Shown one piece after another: positions 1 to 5,816 of a DNA stretch of 43,701 nt. Under the pieces are notes generated by a model. The model made no database searches and was not told the origin of the DNA. It saw only the letters and a program-made list of their open reading frames with translations. The translations under genes were made by a program, and so were the position numbers. This stretch comes from Candidatus Omnitrophota bacterium (GTDB lineage: Bacteria > Omnitrophota > Omnitrophia > Omnitrophales > JACQQS01): positions 1 through 43,701 of the forward strand of contig JACQQS010000067.1 in assembly GCA_016206925.1 (NCBI GenBank), written 5' to 3'. Position 1 is the stretch's first letter. The number at the start of each line of letters is the position of its first letter.

Positions 1-922
1 CGGATGAATGCGGCACCCAGCCCAACTTAAATTTGGACCGCTTTAGCGACACCGCAGCCTCTCGAAACAACCGCACGGCTTTCTGCACCGGAAGCAAACG
101 TGTTGATCGCTTTCCAAAGGAAGTCCGGTAAGCCAAAACGGGAAAAACCCCGGCGGACGTAAGTTTCTGAATAATATTTGAAACTCGATCTTCGTTCCGA
201 TCGTCCAGGTAAATGAGTGACGCGACGCTTCCGGCCGAAAAAATGTTTACGGCGTATTTAAGCGCATTTTGGCAAATTCGGAAGCGCTCCTTGTTTTGGT
301 CCTCTTCATCAACGTAGAGCAAATTATACGCAATGGCGTCCACACCGGATCCATAAGCTGCGTTGATGAGCCCCAAATCTTCGGGCGGTTCAATCGTGAG
401 CGATACATGGGTGTCCACGTGCTTCTTAATGACCTTGATGAGTTTTAGAACTTTTTCGATATTCTCCCCGCCGAAATTGGAATCTTCATATATGCTCACA
501 TATTCTGCCCAGCCCTTCTCCAAAGAGCTTCGCACGACTTCAAGAATATCATTTTCGGAAAAAGGGGCGTCCTTATGCAATGCCGCCGGCAGGATTTCAA
601 CATAGTTGGCCCGGATGAGCGCCATCTGCTCAAAAAGTTTCCCGGCAGAAGTGCGCCCGTTGTAAAAATCCGGACTCCGCCTGACTTCGACATGAATACG
701 CTCATCACCGCGGACAATATAGGAAAACTCCTGCTCTTGAATCAGTTCATATTCTGCCGAAGGGCAATTAAAATCCTCTCCGGCAAGCGAAGTCCAAACT
801 CCCTTCGGAAAAATAATGTCAATGAACGGAACGCTGCCCAGCGCAGCATTTACGGTGATGCCGCTCCGGAGGAGTTCGACCTTTACGCGGGCAAATTCGG
901 AAGCCGTTTGTGCCTTAGGCAT
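1..922 (-). CDS. Partial radical-SAM-like TIM-barrel protein (runs off left edge)
   Basis: An uninterrupted frame runs on the minus strand from ATG at 922 to the window edge (about 307 residues), so the gene is truncated by the window. The visible protein has no signal peptide or membrane segment. Its second half alternates beta strands and helices (IEPPEDLGLINAAYGSGVDA, then FSAGSVASLIYLDDR, then LTSAGVFPVLAYR), which reminds me of the C-terminal half of biotin-synthase-like radical SAM barrels. No CxxxCxxC iron-sulfur motif is visible in the part seen. It follows the YdjC-type gene on the same strand after a 46-bp gap and is probably the last visible gene of that operon. There is no clear ribosome binding site. 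The ORF is sure; the family assignment is weak. Confidence 0.45.
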   Translation of the reverse strand, partial: MPKAQTASEFARVKVELLRSGITVNAALGSVPFIDIIFPKGVWTSLAGEDFNCPSAEYELIQEQEFSYIVRGDERIHVEVRRSPDFYNGRTSAGKLFEQMALIRANYVEILPAALHKDAPFSENDILEVVRSSLEKGWAEYVSIYEDSNFGGENIEKVLKLIKVIKKHVDTHVSLTIEPPEDLGLINAAYGSGVDAIAYNLLYVDEEDQNKERFRICQNALKYAVNIFSAGSVASLIYLDDRNEDRVSNIIQKLTSAGVFPVLAYRTSFGKRSTRLLPVQKAVRLFREAAVSLKRSKFKLGWVPHSS

Positions 923-968
923 GGCACATTCTAGCAATCAACATATTGCAAATCAACAAGTTAGGAAA

Positions 969-1757
969 TCAGGAGACGGGGGTGTTTAGAATTCCGTAAT
1001 GAGTGAGTTCAATATGAGAGTCGGATAGAAGCGTGCGGAGGGTACTGTCGCCTAGCGCTTCGAGCTCTTCAGCGCGTGGCTCGACAAACGAACTGATTTT
1101 ACGCAATTCATTATCGATAACGGCCGGATGGGTCATTAATTCATTTACGCCTTCCGGCAGTGTACTTAAAACTTCTTTCAGGCGGGCGCGCGTAAAATGC
1201 GGGAAGGGATCGATATCCGGAAACAAATGGTCAGCCAGCGCAATTCCGCGTTCCTCCACATTATCGCGAACGGCAAGATCGACGCATTCGGACAAGCGGA
1301 ACGGTATTCCGTATTCCTCGGCAATCTCCAAAAGCACTTCAAACACAGGTGGAAAACGGTGCAGGTGATGATGTGTGTCAACGTGCGTCGGGGGTTTGCC
1401 GAGCCAATCTTCGAATTTTTCAATCTGCGCTTTGTATTCCAGATAAAGCGCTTTGCGGTCAATCCGCTTAAAAAATGTTTCATCGTGTTTCCCAAATTTT
1501 TCCCCGGCCAGTATCGGCCGCACATCGGAAAGCGGTGCAACAGGATTGCCGAGCGTGATATTCAAGTGAACGCCGAGGCCGAGGCCCGGACGTCCGGAGA
1601 AAGCTTCCTTAAGTTCTCTAGTGAGGGCTACATTAGCAAAAATGGTCGTGCTCGTCACGATACCCCGGTCGTGGGCGAGCAAAACACCTTTAATGACACC
1701 GGCCGTGAGATTGCCGTCGTCGGCATTGACAATCAGCTTGCGGAAAGCAGGGTTCAT
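969..1757 (-). CDS. YdjC/ChbG-family carbohydrate deacetylase
   Basis: 262 residues. The N-terminal VNADDGNL motif (residues 10-17) with paired Asp, and the His-rich THVDTHHHLH segment near residue 125, are the metal-binding signatures of the YdjC/ChbG family. Members remove acetyl groups from N-acetylated sugars (chitooligosaccharides, or HpnK in hopanoid modification). A further ELMTHPAVID segment near residue 208 fits the family's third conserved block. The length matches typical family members (about 250-290). There is no signal peptide, so it is probably cytoplasmic. Its ATG overlaps the stop of the upstream acpS-like gene by four bases, suggesting translational coupling. The substrate cannot be told from sequence; a lipid- or glycan-linked amino sugar is a reasonable guess. 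Confidence 0.85.
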   Translation of the reverse strand: MNPAFRKLIVNADDGNLTAGVIKGVLLAHDRGIVTSTTIFANVALTRELKEAFSGRPGLGLGVHLNITLGNPVAPLSDVRPILAGEKFGKHDETFFKRIDRKALYLEYKAQIEKFEDWLGKPPTHVDTHHHLHRFPPVFEVLLEIAEEYGIPFRLSECVDLAVRDNVEERGIALADHLFPDIDPFPHFTRARLKEVLSTLPEGVNELMTHPAVIDNELRKISSFVEPRAEELEALGDSTLRTLLSDSHIELTHYGILNTPVS

Positions 1758-2140
1758 TTGTCCCTGCTGAAAAGCACGAAAGCAATCGCGCCGTCGCGTT
1801 CATGCGCCAAACTCAGATTACACTGGGCATCTTTCCACGCTGTTTCCCCAAGAAGCTCTTGGTCGATCTTTAGACAAGGTTGTCCGCTTGGTTTGCGCAC
1901 AACTTCGATTTGGCGGAATAACGCCGAATCGGCCGGGCGGCCGAGCGCTTTAAAACAGGCTGTTTTTGCCGCGTAACGCGCTGCGAAATGTTCCGCGCGG
2001 TTACGCTTGCCCATGCAATAGGCAATCTCGCGGGGTGTAAAATGAGTTTCGAGAAAATTTTTGGACCGAGCTCTCAGCTTCTTTTCGATATCTTCAATGG
2101 GAACAACGCTCACGCCGCTCGCCAAATCGATCGTGATCAT
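1754..2140 (-). CDS. AcpS-like 4'-phosphopantetheinyl transferase homologue with altered metal site
   Basis: 128 residues, the usual length of holo-ACP synthase, which transfers 4'-phosphopantetheine from CoA to acyl carrier protein. Recognisable blocks are GVSVVPIEDIEKKL (residues 9-22), FTPREIAYC (34-42), HFAARYAAKTACFKALG (51-67) and NLSLAHERDGAIAFV near the C-terminus. The two canonical Mg2+ ligands are replaced: the Asp of the G-[IVT]-D block is Ser11, and the Glu of the AAKEAxxKA block is Thr60. I checked both codons on the DNA (AGC and ACA). It overlaps greA and the YdjC gene by four bases each, so it sits in a coupled operon. It may be inactive, use metal differently, or be specialised. 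The fold assignment is firm; activity is doubtful. Confidence 0.75.
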   Translation of the reverse strand: MITIDLASGVSVVPIEDIEKKLRARSKNFLETHFTPREIAYCMGKRNRAEHFAARYAAKTACFKALGRPADSALFRQIEVVRKPSGQPCLKIDQELLGETAWKDAQCNLSLAHERDGAIAFVLFSRDK

Positions 2141-2604
2141 CGCGAAACATTTTCAACCTTGTACTTCAAGGTCCCAGCCGGAATTTTGACTTCCACCGTT
2201 TCGCCAGCACCTTTTCCCAAAAGTGCTTTCCCGACCGGCGAATCGATTGAAATCCTGCCGGCTTTGAAATCGGCTTCCTCTTTCGAAACCAGCACATAGG
2301 TTAATTGTTTGCCATTGTCCATATCTTTGAGCGCGACGGTCGCGCCGATAAAAGCCTTGGATTGATCCATACGGCTCTCATCGATGATATCCACGCGGCT
2401 GAGTTGATCGGATAGTTCGGCAATTCGTTTTTCAAGATGGCCCTGCGCTTCCTTTGCGGCATCGTACTCCGCATTTTCGCGCAAATCCCCTTTTTCCCGG
2501 GCGCGTGCAATGGCTTCGATTGCTTCTCTTCGTTTGACGGTCTTCAGGTAGTTCAATTCTTGCTGAAGTTTTTCCAAACCCTGTTTCGTTAAACGAACGA
2601 CCAT
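2137..2604 (-). CDS. greA: Transcription elongation factor GreA
   Basis: 155 residues, matching GreA (about 158). The N-terminal coiled coil (residues 6-75) carries the acidic tip GDLRENAEYDAAKEAQ with Asp40 and Glu43, the residues that stimulate transcript cleavage in backtracked RNA polymerase. The C-terminal FKBP-like domain (residues 80-155) contains VALKDMDNGKQLTYVLV, ISIDSPVGKALLGKGAGE and VKIPAGTLKYKV, all typical of the family. It is encoded between the small HTH gene and the acpS homologue, with a four-base ATGA overlap with the latter. Nothing unusual is visible in the protein. Confidence 0.97.
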   Translation of the reverse strand: MVVRLTKQGLEKLQQELNYLKTVKRREAIEAIARAREKGDLRENAEYDAAKEAQGHLEKRIAELSDQLSRVDIIDESRMDQSKAFIGATVALKDMDNGKQLTYVLVSKEEADFKAGRISIDSPVGKALLGKGAGETVEVKIPAGTLKYKVENVSR

Positions 2605-2656
2605 ACTTTACTCCGGCAATTTGGAAACGCACGCGTGTTTGGAAATCGGCACGGGA

Positions 2657-2941
2657 TTATTGAAGGGCAAAATAAAGGACAAGAATCAGAAGACCGGTTG
2701 AAATCAGATAAAAACCGTTATAACGCCAAAAATCGAGGGTGCGGCCCTGCCAGCTTACACGCTGAATCTTTTTTTTCTGCTGAGTCCTCAGCGTAATGAC
2801 CTGATCCTTGGGATAGCGCAAATAGGTGCCGCCGATTTTAAAACACGGCAACTTTTTCGCCTGTACCAAGCGGTCGATCTCATCCTGATCGATTCCGAGA
2901 TATTGCCGCACTTCTTCTGCGGTAAGTAAACCTTCGGTCAT
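2657..2941 (-). CDS. Tail-anchored excisionase/MerR-type HTH protein
   Basis: 94 residues. Residues 5-50 (LLTAEEVRQYLGIDQDEIDR ... IGGTYLRYPKDQV) match the helix-turn-helix 17 / excisionase-like pattern, in which a small HTH is followed by a wing ending in an aromatic-Arg-basic segment. A basic linker (TQQKKKIQRVSWQGR) leads to one hydrophobic segment at the very C-terminus (residues 76-93, GFYLISTGLLILVLYFAL), so the protein is predicted to be membrane-anchored with its HTH in the cytoplasm. The start is supported by GAAGGAAAT just before ATG. It sits directly downstream of the bactofilin-HTH gene, whose C-terminal domain is of the same type. Function unknown. Confidence 0.75.
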   Translation of the reverse strand: MTEGLLTAEEVRQYLGIDQDEIDRLVQAKKLPCFKIGGTYLRYPKDQVITLRTQQKKKIQRVSWQGRTLDFWRYNGFYLISTGLLILVLYFALQ

Positions 2942-3011
2942 ATTTCCTTCGGTCAGATAGTCAGATGAGCGAATGACGGTTCAGGGAAGGTTAGAAATTT
3001 TCTACAAAATC

Positions 3012-3554
3012 TTAGACGTTAACTCTTTCCTGCTCGACCCATTTTTCGATTTCCGTGCGGCGAAATCTCCAATGACCGTCCTCCTGAAACGCGGGGATTT
3101 TCTTTTTATGCGCCCATTCCTCAAGTACCTTCTCCTCTACTTCGAGAAATTGCGCAACATCCCTGAGATCCAACATGTCGGTCAGAAACGGAGATCCTTG
3201 CTTTTCTTTCGCGGAAGTCATGCTGATTCGGCCATCAAATATGGAGCCGTCCGCAATGCTCAGTCTTGGCGCCGCAATGTCGCCTCGGACAAGCGCGGGG
3301 GCTACTATGGAAATGCTTTCGGTCGCGTTGATGTTGCCCGTCACTTTTCCTGCAATGATTACTCTGTCGCCGTTAATGTTGGCTTTCACGCGGGCATTTT
3401 CGCCGATCGTCAAATTACCTTTTGCATCAAGCTTCCCTTCAAAACTGCCATTAATTCTAAGATTGACAGGATCTTTGAACGCAATTGTTCCCTGCATGCT
3501 GGCATCAACATCCAGGATTTTCTCTTCTCTCTCGTCGTCTCTTTTCTTGGCCAT
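3012..3554 (-). CDS. Bactofilin fused to a C-terminal excisionase-type HTH
   Basis: 180 residues. Residues about 12-112 are a bactofilin (DUF583) domain: short hydrophobic beta-repeats with regularly spaced Gly and Ile (MQGTIAFKDPVNLRINGSFE, GNLTIGENARVKANINGDRV, GKVTGNINATESI), expected to form a polymerising beta-helix. Residues about 124-175 (LTDMLDLRDVAQFLEVEEKV ... GHWRFRRTEIEKWV) are an HTH-17/excisionase-like domain. Bactofilins are cytoskeletal scaffolds that locate envelope enzymes; the added HTH is not part of the usual family architecture. GGAG precedes ATG by about 8 bases. First gene of the minus-strand operon, behind a putative promoter at 3641-3668. What the HTH binds (DNA or protein) is unknown. 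Confidence 0.85.
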   Translation of the reverse strand: MAKKRDDEREEKILDVDASMQGTIAFKDPVNLRINGSFEGKLDAKGNLTIGENARVKANINGDRVIIAGKVTGNINATESISIVAPALVRGDIAAPRLSIADGSIFDGRISMTSAKEKQGSPFLTDMLDLRDVAQFLEVEEKVLEEWAHKKKIPAFQEDGHWRFRRTEIEKWVEQERVNV

Positions 3555-3640
3555 ACGGATTCTCCGTACGTTATGGGGTGGGGTTATTGATTAATTCCAA
3601 CTGAATCGGTGTCGTAAACGCTTCTCTTAACGCCGATTAC

Positions 3641-3668
3641 GGTATCACAGCCTTCTGGATTTTGTCAA
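3641..3668 (-). promoter_or_regulatory. Putative sigma-70 promoter for the bactofilin-greA operon
   Basis: On the minus strand TTGACA (3668-3663) is followed after 16 bases by GATACC (3646-3641), preceded by TGT as in an extended -10. It lies about 90 bases upstream of the bactofilin start codon. The -35 is perfect and the -10 is moderate. Confidence 0.5.
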
Positions 3669-3823
3669 CGGTTTCAATAGCTTTTAATTCGGTAAAGCAA
3701 TAAGAAAACTATTTAGAGAGGTAATTTGTAGCTCTATTTGGCACATGTTAGACTTCATACGGACATTCAATGGGGCCCGGAGCCTGCCACCCGACCTGTT
3801 GCAGAGCTCCGGAAGGACGTCAA

Positions 3824-4537
3824 ATGACCGAATGGATTCAGAGAAATAGGCTTGGAATTAAAAAACTCCGCAAGCGCTTACGCGGCATAGCGCTGTATGA
3901 AACCCTGCTGGCTACTTTTCTTTTCACCGCAACGACATTGGCTCTGGTTGCCTCCACGGCGGGTATTTACCGTTTGAATGAAGACAAAAGCGCCTTAAAC
4001 TCGGCGGTGGCCGGATCCCATTCCCTGATCGAGCAGATACTGGCTTCCGACTTCAACAGTTCTCTCTTTTATAACCCGAATGGTTCATCCATTACCATTG
4101 CGGGGACAGAGGTACCCGCTACGGCCAATATCCTCGGTCTTCAATACCAGCTGACCTGGTCGAAGGTAGATGACTGCACCCGTATTTACCACCTCAAATG
4201 CACCTGGATGGACGGTGAAACACAGCGGGAATACAAAACCAACACCATCAAGACCTGCCTTGAGTTTGATAAAAATGTGGCTTTCTCCTTCGGGCCTAAC
4301 GGTGAACCTTTAAACGATGAAGTGTACGATAAAATACTAAAGGGTATGGGGCTTAAGGAGCCCGATCCTACACCCAGCGCCACACCCACGCCTACACCAG
4401 CACCCACGGCTACGCCTTTACCCACTCCAACGCCGCCCTCCATACCTACACCGACTCCAAGGCGAGAAGGTGGACCTAAAGAGGGCGAATTCTTTGGAAC
4501 CGACATTGATCCGGCGCCGTTGCCACCAACGGGGTGA
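3824..4537 (+). CDS. Pseudopilin/PilV-like protein with Pro/Thr-rich tail
   Basis: 237 residues from ATG at 3824, chosen over an upstream in-frame ATG (3770) because GGAAGGA sits 7 bases before it. The N-terminus is a class III (prepilin) signal: basic leader ending RKRLRG, then [20 protein letters not shown], with Gly21 as predicted cleavage site and Glu26 at mature position +5. It would be processed by prepilin peptidase and assembled or exported by a type IV pilus or type II secretion-like machine. The middle region has two Cys pairs near [11 protein letters not shown] and KTCLEF. The C-terminal 70 residues include about 30 residues of Pro-Thr repeats, a likely extended linker, followed by an acidic tail. 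First of three pilin-like genes in this cluster. Confidence 0.8.
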   Translation: MTEWIQRNRLGIKKLRKRLRGIALYETLLATFLFTATTLALVASTAGIYRLNEDKSALNSAVAGSHSLIEQILASDFNSSLFYNPNGSSITIAGTEVPATANILGLQYQLTWSKVDDCTRIYHLKCTWMDGETQREYKTNTIKTCLEFDKNVAFSFGPNGEPLNDEVYDKILKGMGLKEPDPTPSATPTPTPAPTATPLPTPTPPSIPTPTPRREGGPKEGEFFGTDIDPAPLPPTG

Positions 4538-4700
4538 TCCCTAAGAGACATAGTAGCTTTATTTTATGTAAAGCGCCTAAAGCAATATCTTTACATATCT
4601 ATGCAAAGATGAGCACAACTTGCATTTTGGGCATGAGCCTGTTACGCTTTACATGTAGTTATACGGACGATCTTTGTTAGGTAATTTGCAAATTCTTGCT

Positions 4701-4815
4701 AAAGGCAAAGCTAGCGTAAGCTAGCGACGTTCGGTGCAGACACCTGCACCGGACCCACGGAGTAAAACCTCCGGGGGCAAAGCCATAGGGCCCCTCCCAC
4801 GGGCAGCCTGGCCGC
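4701..4815 (+). ncRNA. Candidate GEMM-I-like (cyclic dinucleotide) riboswitch with a 48-nt insertion
   Basis: The left part reads GGCAAA (4704-4709), then GCTAGC-GTAA-GCTAGC (4710-4725), a hairpin capped by a GNRA tetraloop, then GACG (4726-4729). The right part reads CAAAGCCATAGGGCCCC (4778-4794) and GGGCAGCCTGGCCGCC (4801-4816). These blocks, in this order, are what I recall of the c-di-GMP-I/GEMM consensus (GGCAAA, GNRA hairpin, GACGCAAAGC, GGG-C, AGCC-GG-NCC). In the consensus GACG and CAAAGC are contiguous; here 48 nt (4730-4777) are inserted. The insert folds into two hairpins, 4730-4753 (10 bp, ACAC loop) and 4755-4777. GEMM riboswitches commonly control pilin genes, which fits the gene downstream. 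A covariance-model search is the decisive test. Confidence 0.55.
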
Positions 4816-4816
4816 C

Positions 4817-4849
4817 AAGAAACGAAGTTCGCAATTGCGAACAGTTTTC
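4817..4849 (+). promoter_or_regulatory. Hairpin between aptamer candidate and terminator
   Basis: The sequence contains a perfect inverted repeat GTTCGC-AATT-GCGAAC (4827-4842), extended outward by AAGAAAC pairing with GTTTTCTT. It lies between the riboswitch candidate and the terminator at 4860-4901, where an expression platform would be expected. Its role is inferred only from position. Confidence 0.4.
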
Positions 4850-4859
4850 TTTCCGCGAA

Positions 4860-4901
4860 GCCGGGTATCCATGTGGGGGTTGGATACCCGGCATTTTTTT
4901 T
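4860..4901 (+). terminator. Strong intrinsic terminator in the leader of the second pseudopilin gene
   Basis: A 12-bp perfect stem (GCCGGGTATCCA at 4860-4871 with its complement at 4881-4892) encloses a 9-base loop and is followed by A and eight T (4894-4901). The start codon of the next gene is only 11 bases beyond the T-run. The position between riboswitch candidate and gene suggests regulated read-through rather than a simple end of the previous transcript. Confidence 0.85.
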
Positions 4902-4911
4902 GGACACTAAC

Positions 4912-5790
4912 ATGAAACTGATGAAAAGCATTTCAAAAATTTATAACTGGACCGAGGAGCGCCGAGAAGGCTGTGTGACCCGCACTGTCCTCGCTCGAAG
5001 AACCGGAGTTTTGAGCCGCCTCAAAAATTGCCGCGGCTTTAACATTGCCGAGGTTATGGTTTCGGCAAGCGTTCTTTCCACATTCATGGCTTTAAGCTGC
5101 GGCAGTCTGGTTCAATATCAAACCGCTTTCGGGCGCGTAGAGCGCACAATGACCTACACCCAGCAGCTTCAAACCGGCCTGGATCTCATGGCACAGGATA
5201 TTTCGGAAAGCAATCTCAACACATTTACCGACGAACGCGGCGTGGCACTGGAATTTCCAATCGACCTTTCGTCAGGACCTGCTTACTTCAAAGTAGCTAA
5301 CGGAACAAACGCTCACGGAGCCAATCGCTACAGCAATTATCGAATTGGCTTATCCGTAAACCCCGATAAGCAACTCGTGCGGGAAATCGTTTTCGACTTG
5401 GGGCCGCTTGCACGAGTTACTTCGACAAAAATACTCGCAACCCACGTGGAAAGAGTAATTCTATCGCGCGTTGCCGAAGACAGTTCAACCTTCATATCAA
5501 ACGCTTTGTCTGCGCACATTGCTTCTACGTCAATTCTTTCGACCAAGGAGCAAGCTATGCGCGATTCCGCCTCACAGTCCAGCAGCCAAGGCCAAACCTG
5601 CGGGGAAGGCGAGGAAGCCAAAATCGTGCAGATAGGAGGACGAGAAGTCAGATTGTGTGTAAGAGTTGGAAATTTGGGAACCAACGGCACAAATGAAGGC
5701 CAAGGGGTGGTGGAAGGAACATCCACAAACACAAACTCCAACGAAAAAACGAATGTCACTTTGGAGCGTGTTGTACGTCTGAACAACTAA
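4912..5790 (+). CDS. Pseudopilin (PilW/PilV-like) with long leader
   Basis: 292 residues from ATG at 4912; the ATG at 4873 lies inside the terminator loop and is rejected. No convincing ribosome binding site precedes 4912. Residues 36-63 (RLKNCRG then FNIAEVMVSASVLSTFMAL) form a prepilin signal with Gly42 as cleavage site and Glu47 at mature +5. A 42-residue leader is unusually long. The mature region (QQLQTGLDLMAQDISESNLN, then beta-rich) resembles PilW/GspJ-type minor pseudopilins that help initiate pilus or pseudopilus assembly. The C-terminal third is rich in Ser, Gln, Thr and Asn and contains two Cys near GQTCGEGEEAK and VRLCVRVG. Probably co-transcribed with the PilX-like gene 26 bases downstream, behind the riboswitch-terminator leader. 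Confidence 0.8.
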   Translation: MKLMKSISKIYNWTEERREGCVTRTVLARRTGVLSRLKNCRGFNIAEVMVSASVLSTFMALSCGSLVQYQTAFGRVERTMTYTQQLQTGLDLMAQDISESNLNTFTDERGVALEFPIDLSSGPAYFKVANGTNAHGANRYSNYRIGLSVNPDKQLVREIVFDLGPLARVTSTKILATHVERVILSRVAEDSSTFISNALSAHIASTSILSTKEQAMRDSASQSSSQGQTCGEGEEAKIVQIGGREVRLCVRVGNLGTNGTNEGQGVVEGTSTNTNSNEKTNVTLERVVRLNN

Positions 5791-5816
5791 TTTAAGGAAA
5801 AGGCGGTCTTGCAGGG

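Noticed and set aside
1197-1976. A 259-codon open frame on the plus strand opposite the YdjC gene
   Set aside because: It is antisense to two recognisable genes, has no family-like sequence and no ribosome binding site.
3739-3760. TGGCAC resembling a sigma-54 -24 element before the first pseudopilin gene
   Set aside because: No GC/TTGC -12 element follows at the required distance; the match is only half a promoter.
4873-4911. Upstream ATG giving the second pseudopilin 13 extra residues
   Set aside because: It lies in the loop of a strong terminator, and the added residues are translated hairpin and T-run.
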